Of a DNA stretch of 64,000 nt, positions 19,597 to 30,340 are shown one piece after another. The stretch covers positions 372,001 to 436,000 of the forward strand of contig JAKFGP010000008.1 of assembly GCA_021502835.1 (NCBI GenBank), read 5' to 3'. The stretch comes from Streptomyces thinghirensis (GTDB lineage Bacteria > Actinomycetota > Actinomycetia > Streptomycetales > Streptomycetaceae). The notes under the pieces were generated by a model. The model was not told where the DNA came from, ran no database searches, and was given only the letters and a program-made list of their open reading frames with translations. Position numbers and translations under genes: made by a program. The number at the start of each line of letters is the position of its first letter. The stretch's first letter is position 1.

Positions 19597-20620
19597 ATGA
19601 CGAGCATGTCGAGGGCGAGGGTGGCCCGGCGGATCGCGGCCGGCGCGGCGTACGGCGGCGGCGGCATCGGGCTGGCCGGTGCGGCCACGGTCGGATTGCT
19701 GATGGCGGAGGTGCAGCTGGCCAGGCGCCGGTGGGCATCGGCACACCGGACCGGGTGCCGAACGCACAGGGGCTGTAGCGGGGGCATTTCGCCGACGGCG
19801 GGTGAGCCGCCACTGCGGCTGATGATGCTGGGCGACTCCACGGCCGCCGGGCAGGGCGTGCACCGGGCCGGGCAGACGCCGGGCGCGCTGCTGGCGTCGG
19901 GGCTGGCGGCGGTGGCGGAGCGGCCGGTGGAACTGGGGTCGGTCGCGGCACCCGGGGCCTGTTCGGACGACCTGGACCGGCAGGTGGCGCTGGTGCTCGC
20001 GGATCCGGGCCGGGTGCCCGACATCTGCGTGATCATGATCGGCGCGAACGACGTCACGCACCGGATGCCCGCGACCCGCTCGGTCCGGCACCTGTCGGGG
20101 GCGGTGCGGCGGCTGCGTACGGCCGGCGCGGAGGTGGTGGTCGGCACCTGCCCGGATCTGGGCACGATCGAGCGGGTGCGGCAGCCGCTGCGCTGGCTGG
20201 CCCGGCGGACCTCGCGGCAGTTGGCGGCGGCGCAGACGATCGGTGTCGTGGAGCAGGGCGGGCGCACGGTTTCACTGGGTGATCTGCTGGGCCCGGAGTT
20301 CGCGCAGAATCCGCGGGAGCTGTTCGGCCCCGACAACTACCACCCCTCCGCCGAGGGGTACGCCACGGCCGCGATGGCGGTACTGCCGTCGGTGTGCGCC
20401 GCGCTCGGCCTGTGGCCGGCCGAGGAGGAGCGTCCCGACGCGCTGCGCCGCGAGGGCTTCTGCCGGTGGCGGCGTGCGGCGGCGGAGGCCGCGTCGGAGG
20501 CGGGTACGGAGGTCGCCGCGGCGATGCACCACGGGGCCGCGAGGACCTTGGGCGCTGCTCAAGCGCCGGCGGCGGCGCCGGGTGGCGGAGGCGGAGCCAA
20601 CCAGCCCGTCCGGCGTTTGA
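19597..20620 (+). CDS. SGNH/GDSL hydrolase (secreted or membrane-anchored esterase)
   Basis: A serine esterase/lipase fold of ~340 residues. An N-terminal basic patch and hydrophobic helix (ARRIAAGAAYGGGGIGLAGA) act as signal or anchor. Block I is RLMMLGDSTAAGQGV (catalytic Ser), block III is IMIGANDVTH (oxyanion Gly/Asn), and block V is FGPDNYHPSAEGYA (catalytic Asp and His). The reading frame is disturbed near 19730, 19790 and 20460-20540. The corrected C-terminus runs LLKRRRRRRVAEAE and ends SPSGV-stop inside a Streptomyces repeat element. GGAGGAGG lies 10 bp before ATG 19597; ATG 19606 is a possible alternative. Substrate unknown. Confidence 0.8.
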
Positions 20621-20667
20621 GGACGAGGCCGTTCAGGCCGAAGCGGGGTCTGGGGGGCGCAGCCCCC
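20601..20667 (+). repeat. Streptomyces 3'-end repeat element with hairpin
   Basis: A CAGCCCGTCCGGCGTTTGAG motif, then a CCGTTCAGGCCGAAGCGGGG segment and a small hairpin (20653-20658 with 20662-20667). From general knowledge this is a common intergenic repeat in Streptomyces genomes. Here its TTTGA supplies the stop codon and last five codons of the SGNH gene. It probably ends that transcript. Confidence 0.55.
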
Positions 20668-20890
20668 GGGGACGCCCGCCCTGGGTTGCAGCACGCGGGG
20701 CCGCTCAACCGCCGGAGGCAAAAGCAAGCGCTTAGAAAGTTGCGGTCCATGTCACACCTCCGCACCCGTGACCCAGGCCATACGTCCGGGTAACTTCCCC
20801 AGCAGCCGCCCAACCCTCTCTCCCTCCCGCCACCCGACCACCACCCCTCAACGAGGCGCTACGCGCCGCATCTTCTTCTTTGGAGCCGTG

Positions 20891-22111
20891 ATGCCCGAAG
20901 CCGTGATCGTCTCAGCCACCCGCTCCCCCATCGGCCGCGCCTTCAAGGGCTCCCTCAAGGACCTGCGCCCCGACGACCTCGCCGCCACGATCATCCAGGC
21001 CGCGCTCGCCAAGGTCCCCGAGCTGGACCCCAGGGACATCGACGACCTGATGCTCGGCTGCGGCCTGCCCGGCGGCGAGCAGGGCAACAACCTCGGCCGG
21101 ATCGTCGCCGTCGAGATGGGCATGGACCACCTGCCCGGCTGCACCGTCACCCGGTACTGCTCCTCGTCCCTGCAGACCTCCCGCATGGCCCTGCACGCCA
21201 TCAAGGCCGGCGAGGGCGACGTCTTCATCTCGGCCGGTGTCGAGATGGCCTCCCGGTTCGCCAAGGGCAACTCCGACAGCCTGCCGGACACCCGGAACCC
21301 GCTGTTCGCCGAGGCCGAAGCCCGTACCGCCGAGGTCGCCCAGCAGGAGGGCACCACCTGGCACGACCCGCGCGAGGACGGCCTCGTCCCCGACCCGTAC
21401 ATCGCGATGGGTCAGACCGCCGAGAACCTGGCGCGTGCCAAGGGGATCACGCGGCAGGACATGGACGAGTTCGGCGTCCGCTCGCAGAACCTCGCCGAGG
21501 AAGCCATCAAGAACGGCTTCTGGGAGCGCGAGATCACCCCGGTGACCCTCCCCGACGGCACGGTCGTCTCCAAGGACGACGGCCCCCGCGCCGGCGTCAC
21601 CCTGGAGGGCGTCCAGGGCCTCAAGCCCGTCTTCCGCCCCCGACGGCCTGGTCACCGCCGGCAACTGCTGCCCGCTCAACGACGGCGCCGCCGCCCTCGT
21701 GATCATGAGCGACACCAAGGCCCGCGAGCTGGGCCTGACCCCGCTCGCCCGCATCGTCTCCACCGGCGTCTCCGGCCTCTCCCCGAGATCATGGGCCTGG
21801 GCCCGGTCGAGGCGAGCAAGCAGGCGCTGTCCCGCGCCGGGCTGACCATCGACGACATCGACCTGGTCGAGATCAACGAGGCGTTCGCCGCGCAGGTCAT
21901 CCCCTCCTACCGCGACCTCGGCATCCCGCTGGAGAAGCTGAACGTCAACGGCGGCGCGATCGCCGTCGGCCACCCCTTCGGCATGACCGGCGCCCGCATC
22001 ACCGGCACGCTGATCAACTCGCTCCAGACGCACGACAAGCAGTTCGGTCTGGAGACCATGTGCGTCGGCGGCGGCCAGGGCATGGCCATGGTCATCGAGC
22101 GCCTGAGCTGA
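20891..22111 (+). CDS. Acetyl-CoA C-acetyltransferase (thiolase)
   Basis: Thiolase of ~406 residues that condenses or cleaves acetoacetyl-CoA and longer 3-ketoacyl-CoA. The nucleophilic Cys is in [11 protein letters not shown] (about residue 94). The His is in [13 protein letters not shown] and the second active-site Cys in [17 protein letters not shown] sequence near the C-terminus. [15 protein letters not shown] and [11 protein letters not shown] blocks are in place. Two compensating indels near 21640 and 21780 scramble the frame between [20 protein letters not shown] and [15 protein letters not shown] 20891 is preceded by GGAGCCG. It stands alone and ends in a Rho-independent terminator. 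The role is beta-oxidation or acetoacetyl-CoA supply. Confidence 0.9.
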   Translation: MPEAVIVSATRSPIGRAFKGSLKDLRPDDLAATIIQAALAKVPELDPRDIDDLMLGCGLPGGEQGNNLGRIVAVEMGMDHLPGCTVTRYCSSSLQTSRMALHAIKAGEGDVFISAGVEMASRFAKGNSDSLPDTRNPLFAEAEARTAEVAQQEGTTWHDPREDGLVPDPYIAMGQTAENLARAKGITRQDMDEFGVRSQNLAEEAIKNGFWEREITPVTLPDGTVVSKDDGPRAGVTLEGVQGLKPVFRPRRPGHRRQLLPAQRRRRRPRDHERHQGPRAGPDPARPHRLHRRLRPLPEIMGLGPVEASKQALSRAGLTIDDIDLVEINEAFAAQVIPSYRDLGIPLEKLNVNGGAIAVGHPFGMTGARITGTLINSLQTHDKQFGLETMCVGGGQGMAMVIERLS

Positions 22112-22170
22112 CCGACACACCGCTGCTGAAAGACGGTCAGTAGCGCCTGGGAGACCCAGCGTGACACCAC

Positions 22171-22209
22171 GGCCCGGAACCCCGTTCACCCCAGGGTTCT
22201 GGGCCGTTT
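22171..22209 (+). terminator. Rho-independent terminator of the thiolase gene
   Basis: Arms 22171-22182 and 22194-22205 (GGCCCGGAACCC with GGGTTCTGGGCC, one G-U pair) are followed by GTTTTG, a classical stem plus T-run 60 bp after the thiolase stop. Confidence 0.75.
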
Positions 22210-22403
22210 TGTGACTCAATCTCCCCCAGGATGTGACCTACCTCTCCCTGCCCCCTGATTTACGCAGGTCAGACCAGCCCCACCCCTACCTTCCGGGCCC
22301 AAAGTCCTGTCCGTTTCGTGACGTTACGCACTGACAGGCGGTTAGTCCTCCTTCAAGCTGATGTAGGAAGTCGGGGGTCGACTTTTGAACCGGGAGTACG
22401 TCA

Positions 22404-23205
22404 GTGAGCGCCATGCCGATCGCCCTGCTGCTCACCACGGCCGCCACCGGCGCCGTGGGCGTCGCCGTCCTGCGCAGCATTCTGGTGCTGCGCCGGCAGG
22501 TGGCGGCGCTGCGCACCGAGCTGGCCGAGAGCCGGGCCGCCGCCACCGCTGGCCGCGTGCCCGCCGCACGCACCACCGCCGACGCCGAGGAGATACGCGC
22601 CGCCGTCGCGGAGGCACTCGCCGAGGAGCGTGAGCGCGAGCTCGCCGAGGCGCGGGCCTTCTGGGCCGCCCAGGAGTCCCGGGACGCCTCCGACGCGCCC
22701 CTGCTGCTCGGCCTGTCCGACAGTGAGCTGTTCCTGCCCCGCCAGGCCGATTTCGTGGGCTTGGAGCCCGTGGTCGAGCCGGGCGCGGACGCCGACGAAC
22801 CGACCGCGAAGGACGCGGGCCCCAGGGAGTCCGCCGAGCTGGCCGCCGCCCGCCGCCGGCACCCCTCGCACCCGGACTTCGTACCGAACCCGTCGCCCGC
22901 CGTGGGCGACCACGAGCGCACCGTCGCCACTCTCGAGGAGCTGGCCGAGTCGCGCGTGGCGCTGGCGGACGTCCGCCCCGGGCCCGCTGGGCACCCTCGA
23001 CGTGTACGTCTTCGCGGACGGCACCACGCTGTGCATGACCCCGGGCCACCGCGAGACCGCGGAGCGCCTGGCCGCCGCGCTGGGCGCGGGCAAGACGCCC
23101 TACCTCCTCGGCGGCTCGGGGATCTCCGGCGCCTACACGCTGACCTTCGCCTGCGGCGAGGAGAACGTGTACATCCTGGCGGACCGCGTCATCGCGTCCC
23201 TCTAG
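22404..23205 (+). CDS. Hypothetical protein with N-terminal helix and coiled coil
   Basis: About 266 residues. One hydrophobic segment (PIALLLTTAATGAVGVAVL) is followed by a coiled coil (VLRRQVAALRTELAESRAAA, then EEIRAAVAEALAEERERELA), a charged middle and a compact C-terminal domain (GTLDVYVFADGTTLCMTPGH, GGSGISGAYTLTFACGEENV). One frameshift near 22985 joins the last domain. GTG 22404 follows GGGAGTACGTCA. I do not recognise a family; the layout suggests a membrane-tethered cytoplasmic protein. Confidence 0.6.
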
Positions 23206-23253
23206 TCCCTGCCCGGCCTTCCCGGTCCCTGCCCGGTCTTTTCCGGGGCGGCG

Positions 23254-23565
23254 TCAGACCCCGGCCCGCTTGCGGGCCTCCTCGACCAGCCCCACCGCCT
23301 CCTCCACCTGGCCCTCATCGCTCAGCACGAGGGCCAAGTCGTGGGCGGCGACGGCGATCTGGTCGGCGGCGGCGAACATCCCCGCGTCCGGCATCACCCG
23401 CGGCTCCGTTCCCGGTTCCTCCACGAGCTGGGCGCGCCGGGCCAGCTCCCTGGCCAGCTCCAGCGCCTCGGCGGCGGCCCCGCGTTGCAGTCTGCTCTGC
23501 GGGGCGGCCCGCAACCGGTCGGCGAAGTCGTCCACGGCACGGGTCAAAGGCGTCGTATCAACCAC
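23254..23565 (-). CDS. Small helical hypothetical protein
   Basis: 103 residues, intact, mostly alpha-helical: VVDTTPLTRAVDDFADRLRA at the start, EALELARELARRAQLVEE in the middle and EGQVEEAVGLVEEARKRAGV at the end. GTG 23565 is the first start with coding-like codons; the ribosome site is weak. It is convergent with the coiled-coil gene. No domain is recognised. Confidence 0.55.
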   Translation of the reverse strand: MVDTTPLTRAVDDFADRLRAAPQSRLQRGAAAEALELARELARRAQLVEEPGTEPRVMPDAGMFAAADQIAVAAHDLALVLSDEGQVEEAVGLVEEARKRAGV

Positions 23566-23667
23566 GGCGCGAGCGTACGCGCCCTCCGGGACTGTTGCCA
23601 ACGGGCGAACGCTCAGGCACGGTGACCTGAAGGACCGGCTTACAACCCCTTTCGTCCGGAGGCGCCG

Positions 23668-23898
23668 ATGTCCCAAGTCTTCTCCGAGGAGACCCATCGC
23701 AACATGCTCGCCCGCATCCCCCACTGCACCGGTCGTGAGATCTCCGACTGGCTGCGCACCGTCGAGGACGGCCCCTCCCTCTTCCGCTTCGAGGAGAAGG
23801 TCAGCTGGCTCCGTCACGAACACGACCTCGCGTACGGCCACGCGAAGGCGATCATCCACGAGTACGACCTGAGAAGGGCCGCGCGCAAGCTGCGGTGA
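23668..23898 (+). CDS. DUF4287-family small protein
   Basis: 76 residues, intact. The sequence SEETHRNMLARIPHCTGREI followed by WLRTVEDGP and HDLAYGHAKAIIHEYDLRRA matches the DUF4287 family, small cytosolic proteins of unknown function widespread in Actinobacteria. ATG 23668 follows CCGGAGGCGCCG, a good ribosome site. A 13-bp hairpin ends it. Confidence 0.8.
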   Translation: MSQVFSEETHRNMLARIPHCTGREISDWLRTVEDGPSLFRFEEKVSWLRHEHDLAYGHAKAIIHEYDLRRAARKLR

Positions 23899-23921
23899 GC
23901 GCGCGCCGCCGTCACGACGAC

Positions 23922-23953
23922 GAAGGGCCCCGGGCACAAGCCCGGGGCCCTTC
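23922..23953. terminator. Bidirectional hairpin terminator
   Basis: A perfect 13-bp stem (23922-23934 with 23941-23953, loop CACAAG), GAAGGGCCCCGGG against CCCGGGGCCCTTC, between the convergent DUF4287 and BI-1 genes. Confidence 0.8.
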
Positions 23954-23980
23954 CTCACCAGCGGCTAAGCGTTCTCGCCG

Positions 23981-24903
23981 CTAGTCGTTGCTGTTCAGGA
24001 TCGCGATCAGACGCAGGAACTCCAGGTACAGCCACACCAGCGTCAGCGTGAGACCGAAGGCGGCGAGCCAGGCCTCCTCGCGCGGGGCGCCGTAGGCCAG
24101 GCCGTCCTCGACCTGCTTGAAGTCCATGGCCAGGAAGCACGCGCCGAGGATGATGCCGACGATGCCGAAGACGACACCGAGCGTGCCGCTGCGGAAGCCG
24201 AGGCCGTCACCGCCACCGAAGACGGCGAACAGCAGGTTCACCATCATCAGGAAGACGAAGCCGAGCGCGGCCGCCATCACGAAGCCGTAGAAGCGGCGGT
24301 TGACGCGGATCCAGCCGGCCTTGTACGCGATCAGCACACCGGCGAAGACCGCCATCGTGCCGATCACGGCCTGCATGGCCGCGCCGTCCGCGATGCGGTT
24401 GTCGACGACGCTGGAGATGACGCCGAGGAAGACACCCTCGAACGCCGCGTAGGTCAGGATCAGCGCCGGCGAGGCCTTGCGCTTGAAGGACTGCACGAGC
24501 GCCAGGACCATGCCGACCAGCGCGGCGCCGATACCGATGCCGATGGAACGGCCGATGTTGGCGTCGTCCACGGGCAGCAGCGCCCACGCGAGCGCGGCCG
24601 TCACCACGAGCACACCGAGCGTGCTCGCCGTCCGGATGACGACGTCGTCCATCGTCATCCGGCCGGCGGTGACCGGCGCCTGCGGCGGCGCACCGTACTG
24701 CTGGTCCTGCTGGGCGTACGGGTTCTGCGCGTAGGGGGTTGCCGGCGGGCTGGGCGTACGGGGTGCCCTGCGTGCCCTGCGCGTACGGGTTGCCCTGGGT
24801 GGCGACGGCGGGGCCCCCGAGCCTGCGGCGCGGCGTTGAAGCCCGCGTAGCCGTTGTCGCGGCTGAACCCCCGTCGCGAGAAGACCGGGTTTCTGCTCCT
24901 CAT
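23981..24903 (-). CDS. BI-1/YccA-family multi-pass membrane protein
   Basis: About 300 residues. The ~80-residue N-terminus is rich in Pro, Tyr, Gln and Asn (repeats like GNPYAQGTQGTPYAQP), typical of actinobacterial BI-1 (Bax inhibitor-1-like, DUF4870-type tail) proteins. Seven hydrophobic segments follow, including TASTLGVLVVTAALAWALLP, SIGIGIGAALVGMVLALVQS, FVMAAALGFVFLMMVNLLFA and VFGIVGIILGACFLAMDFKQ. The AFEGVFLGVIS and FKQVEDGL motifs are characteristic. Two indels near 24740 and 24825 affect only the N-terminal tail. ATG 24903 has GGAGG upstream. The relatives are calcium-leak or stress-linked membrane proteins; the role here is not known. Confidence 0.8.
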
Positions 24904-25073
24904 TTCACTCCTCCATGGCCACACGACGCAGCCTTGGCTCAAGAGTAATGGAACGGCAAAGGAATGACCCTACTGCTTGGGGAGGATCTTTCCCTGCTCC
25001 TGGCGGACAACACGCTACGCGGATCGGTGATTCCCCTCACCAGCGGGGGCGTGGCGCGCGGCCGGGTGCCCGT

Positions 25074-26252
<1,179 letters not shown>

Positions 26253-26298
26253 CGGTCGTTCCCTTCGATTGGCGTCGTTGCCGCGAGGATGTTCGCTG

Positions 26299-26328
26299 GT
26301 GTTCGCACAGTGAGTGTTCGCGTAGTGA
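26299..26328. promoter_or_regulatory. Tandem 15-bp direct repeats upstream of pobA
   Basis: GTGTTCGCACAGTGA (26299-26313) is followed at once by GTGTTCGCGTAGTGA (26314-26328), two mismatches. A further TGTTCGC lies at 26290. They are 47-76 bp before the pobA start, where an IclR- or MarR-type aromatic regulator would be expected to bind. Confidence 0.45.
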
Positions 26329-26425
26329 AAAATCCTTCACCGATTGCTGGGAGGAGTTTCCGGCCGCGCGCACGCCGCTGTCAACGGTTCGAGGGGAAGT
26401 TCCGGAGGATCGACGGCGTCGGAAG

Positions 26426-26509
26426 TGCCCGGAGCCGGACTTGAACCGGCACGCCCCCGAGGGGGCAGCGAGGTTTAAGCTCGCCGTGTCTGCATTCCAC
26501 CATCCGGGC
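26426..26509 (-). tRNA. bldA: tRNA-Leu(UAA), reads the rare UUA codon
   Basis: Read on the minus strand, the acceptor stem GCCCGGA/TCCGGGC closes the molecule with discriminator A. The anticodon stem GCGAG/CTCGC holds the 7-nt loop CTTAAAC, so the anticodon is TAA. A long variable arm (GCCCCCTCGGGGGC) marks a class II leucine tRNA. The T arm GCCGGTTCAAGTCCGGC is complete. CCA is not encoded. In Streptomyces the sole UUA-reading tRNA is BldA, whose abundance controls aerial growth and antibiotic production through TTA-containing genes. I recognise the sequence as bldA-like. Confidence 0.95.
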
Positions 26510-26916
26510 AGGCCATGGGCTCCGCGTCGAGTGCCCCGAGCCTATCGGGACGCGCCCCTCGAACAGCGGGCGGGCGGACCGATGTTGTCTTATTTTATTG
26601 GCGCCTGATAGGGCATCAGCTTCGGGGGCAGGCCGTCCACACCCGCCAACACCCTTGCGTGCGTCGGTCGGCCACGTATACGGAATGACGGAATTTCACC
26701 GTCTCTACAAGGACGCCCGCCCCGTTCTTCGCGCCGACGGCGCCGCGGCGGGCCCGTCGGGGTCGCCCGTCATCCGCAGGTATGACACCGGCCCGCGCCG
26801 TCCGACCGAAGTCGCCCCTCGAAACCGGAACAGCGGCTGACTACAGGGCGCCGCGCGGCCGGAAGGATGGAGAACGTCCCCGAGCACACGCCGTACCGAC
26901 AGGAGCGCCCCTTCCC
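26510..26916. other. Intergenic region: bldA promoter and ABC-operon leader
   Basis: About 400 bases between bldA (leftward) and the ABC ATPase (rightward). On the minus strand an AT-rich -10-like TAAAAT (26592-26597) with a CTGATG -35-like element 16 bp upstream (26614-26619) sits ~85 bp before the mature tRNA, a plausible bldA promoter. A 51-codon frame from ATG 26685 has no ribosome site and I do not accept it. Confidence 0.45.
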
Positions 26917-27688
26917 GTGACCACCGCACCCATCGCCGACCGGTCCACCGCCGTGGCCGCACGCGCCACGGAGCTTTCCAAGATCTACGGCCAGGGCGAG
27001 ACCCAGGTGGTCGCCCTGGACCGGGTCTCCGTCGACTTCCGGCAGGCCGAATTCACCGCGATCATGGGCCCCTCCGGCTCCGGCAAGTCCACGCTGATGC
27101 ACTGCGTCGCCGGCCTGGACACCTTCTCCTCCGGCTCGGTGCGCATCGGCGACACGGAACTGGGCTCCCTGAAGGACAAGCAGCTGACCAAGCTGCGCCG
27201 GGACAAGATCGGCTTCATCTTCCAGGCGTTCAACCTGCTGCCGACGCTGACCGCGCTGGAGAACATCACCCTCCCGATGGACATCGCGGGCCGCAAGCCG
27301 GACAAGCAGTGGCTGGACTCCGTGATCCGGATGATCGGGCTGTCCGACCGGCTCGGCCACCGTCCCTCCCAGCTCTCCGGCGGCCAGCAGCAGCGGGTGG
27401 CCGTGGCCCGGGCGCTGGCCTCGCGGCCGGAGATCATCTTTCGGTGACGAGCCGACCGGAAACCTCGACTCCCGCTCGGGCGCCGAGGTGCTGGGCTTCC
27501 TGCGCAACTCGGTGCGGGAGCTGGGGCAGACCGTGGTGATGGTGACCCACGACCCGGTGGCCGCCGCCTACGCGGACCGGGTGGTCTTCCTCGCGGACGG
27601 ACGCATCGTCGACGAGGTGTACGGGCCGACGGCCGACTCGGTGCTGGACCGCATGAAGCAGTTCGACGCCAAGGGCCGCACCAGCTGA
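26917..27688 (+). CDS. ABC transporter ATP-binding protein, MacB/LolD type
   Basis: ATPase subunit of a type VII (MacB/FtsX-like) transporter, ~256 residues. Walker A is MGPSGSGKSTLMH and the Q-loop region IGFIFQAFNLLPTLTALENI. The signature is LSGGQQQRVAVARALA, Walker B IIFGDEPTGNLDS and the H-loop VMVTHDPVAAAYADRV. A single extra base near 27440 shifts the frame just before the GDEPTGNLDS motif. GTG 26917 has AGGAG 12 bp upstream, a slightly long spacing. The permease starts 60 bp downstream. It is ~80% similar by eye to the ATPase at 56741-57502. Confidence 0.92.
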
Positions 27689-27748
27689 CCCGGCCCCAGG
27701 CCCGGCCTCGCCCCCTGACTCGCCCGTAACCTCCGACAGAGAAGACCC

Positions 27749-30276
27749 ATGTTCCGTACCGCCTTGCGCAACGTATTCGCGCACAAGGCCAGGCTGTTGA
27801 TGACCGTGCTCGCCGTGATGCTCGGCGTGGCGTTCGTGTCGGGCACCCTGGTCTTCACCAACACCATCTCCGACGCCCTGCAGAACAGCTCCGCCAAGGG
27901 CTTCGACCAGGTCGACGTCGCCGTGACCACCGAGTACCAGGAGGCGAAGGGCGACAAGGTCGGCGAGGCCCCCGAGCTGACCGACGCCCTCCTCGACGAC
28001 AGCGCGAAGGTGCCCGGCGCGGCCTCCGCCATCGGCGTGGTGACCGGGTTCACCGCCGTCGCCGACAAGGACGGCGACCTGATCGGCGACGGCTGGAGCA
28101 CGCAGGGCGGCAACTACTGGGGCGCGAAGGACCCCGGTACCCGCTGACCGACGGACACGCCCCGAAGGGCGCGGGCGAGATCCTCATCGACTCCAAGACC
28201 GCCGAGCGCACCGGCTACGGCGTCGGCGACACCGTGCGGATGTCCGTGGACGGCCCGGTCATCACCCCGAAGGTCGTCGGCGTCTTCACCACCGACGACG
28301 GAAACGTCGCGGCCGGCGGCAGCCTCACCCTGTTCGACACGGCGACCGCGCAGAAGCTGTTCGGCAAGGCGGGCACGTACGACGAGATCGACGTCAAGGC
28401 GAAGGCCGGTGTCACCCAGGCCGCGCTGAAGGCGGAGCTGGACAAGGCGCTGCCGAAGGACCTCGTCGAGACCACCACCGGCAAGGAACTGGCCGACGAC
28501 CAGGCGGAGATGATCGCCTCGTCGATGAGCGGCATGAAGCAGGGTCTGCTGGTCTTCGCCGGCATCGCGCTGTTCGTCGGCACGTTCATCATCGCCAACA
28601 CCTTCACGATGCTGGTCGCCCAGCGCACCAAGGAGCTGGCCCTGATGCGGGCGGTCGGCGCCTCCCGCAGGCAGGTCACGCGGTCGGTGCTGATCGAGGC
28701 GTTCGTGGTCGGCGTCGTCGCCGCGGTGACCGGCCTGCTCGCGGGCATCGGCATCGGGGCCGGGATGCGCTCCCTGATGGACTCCATGGGCGCGGTCGTG
28801 CCCGACGGCCCGCTGGTGATCTCGCCCGGCACGATCGTCGCGGCCCTCGCGGTAGGCGTCCTGGTCACCATGCTGGCGGCGTGGCTGCCCGGCCGCCGGG
28901 CGGCGAAGATCCCGCCGGTCGCGGCGATGAGCAGCGTGCACGCCAAGGCCACGACGAAGTCGCTGGTGCTGCGCAACACGCTGGGCGCGCTGGTCTCGGC
29001 CGCCGGTGTCGCGGTCGTCCTCGCGGCGACGACGATGGAGGGCTCCGACGGACAGGCCCCGATGGGCATGGGCGCGGTGCTGCTGATCATCGGCGTGTTC
29101 ATCCTGACGCCGCTGCTCTCCCGCCCGCTGATCGCCGCGGCGGCGCCGGTGCTGCGCCTGTTCGGCGTCTCGGGCAAGCTCGCCCGGCAGAACTCGGTGC
29201 GTAATCCGCGCCGCACCGCCGCCACCGCCTCCGCGCTGATGATCGGCCTCACCCTGATCACCGGTATGACGGTGATGGCCGGCAGCCTGCAGAAGTCGAT
29301 CGACAAGATGGCGTCGGCGTCCATCGAGGCCGACTACGTGGTCTCCATGGCCAACGGCAACCACCTCGATCCGGACGTCGCCGAGAAGCTCGGCAGGGCC
29401 GACGGCATCACCGCCATCAGCCCGCTGCGCAACGCGGAGTCCCGCATCGACGGGGAGACCGAGTACCTCACCGGCGTCAACGGCTCCACGATCGGCGAGC
29501 TGACCGACCTGAAGGTCGAGCAGGGCGCCTTCGAGGTCGGCGGCACCAAGGTCGTCGTGGACGCCGACACCGCCGAGGACCACGGCTGGAAGGCCGGCTC
29601 CGCCTTCACCGCCGCCTACGAGGACGGCGAGAAGCAGCGGCTGGAGGTCGCCGGGGTCTACGAGGGCAACGAGATGATCCGCGGCATCATGATCGACCTG
29701 CCCACCGTCGCCCCGCACCAGTCCGACCCGGTCGACATGCAGGTGATGGTGAAGATGTCCGACGGGGCCTCGTCCGCCTCGAAGGACAGCCTGGTGCGGG
29801 CGCTGGACACCAATCCGGCGATCAAGGTCCAGGACAAGCAGGACATCTCCGACGAGACCGCGAAGATGTTCACACTGATGCTGAAGATGCTCTACGGCCT
29901 GCTGGCCATGTCGGTGATCGTGGCCGTCCTCGGTGTCATCAACACCCTGGCCATGTCGGTCTTCGAGCGCTCCCAGGAGATCGGAATGCTGCGGGCGATC
30001 GGCCTGGACCGCAAGGGCATCAAGCGGATGGTGCGCCTGGAGTCCCTGGTGATCTCGCTGTTCGGCGGGGTGCTCGGCATCGGCCTAGGCGTGTTCTTCG
30101 GCTGGGCCGCCGGTGAGCTGATGGGCACGACGATGGCGACGTACGAACTGGTCCTGCCCTGGGGCCGGATGGGTGTCTTCCTGCTGCTGGCCGCCGTCGT
30201 GGGCGTCCTGGCCGCGCTGTGGCCGGCCCGCCGGGCGGCGCGCCTGAACATGCTCGACGCCATCAAGGCCGAGTAG
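27749..30276 (+). CDS. FtsX/MacB-like ABC transporter permease, duplicated
   Basis: About 842 residues with two FtsX cores. The first TM block starts at FRTALRNVFAHKARLLMTVL, and an extracytoplasmic MacB_PCD domain spans ~45-240. Next come three helices with FVGTFIIANTFTMLVAQRTK and ELALMRAVGASRRQVTRSVL. The second half repeats the layout (ARQNSVRNPRRTAATASALM, then a second periplasmic domain, then EIGMLRAIGLDRKGIKRMVR). Such permeases undergo mechanotransmission rather than moving substrate through a central pore. The substrate could be a drug, a lipid or a lipoprotein. One frameshift occurs at ~28136. A hairpin follows at 30292-30322. Confidence 0.9.
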
Positions 30277-30291
30277 CCGGTACGTGTGCAC

Positions 30292-30322
30292 AGGGCCCCG
30301 TTCCGTTCAGGAGCGGGGCCCT
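30292..30322. terminator. Hairpin terminator between convergent genes
   Basis: AGGGCCCCG (30292-30300) pairs with CGGGGCCCT (30314-30322), followed by TCG. It lies 16 bp after the ABC permease stop and 19 bp from the end of the convergent cfa gene. Confidence 0.65.
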
Positions 30323-30340
30323 TCGCGGTGCGCTCGGAGG

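Noticed and set aside
26685..26840. Possible 51-residue protein (MTEFHRLYKDARPVLRADG) upstream of the ABC ATPase
   Set aside because: No ribosome site, no family resemblance, and it runs into the leader of the next gene; I think it is chance.
28114..29718. Long His/Asp/Arg-rich frame antisense to the ABC permease
   Set aside because: A typical shadow frame of a high-GC gene; the sense frame has clear FtsX motifs.
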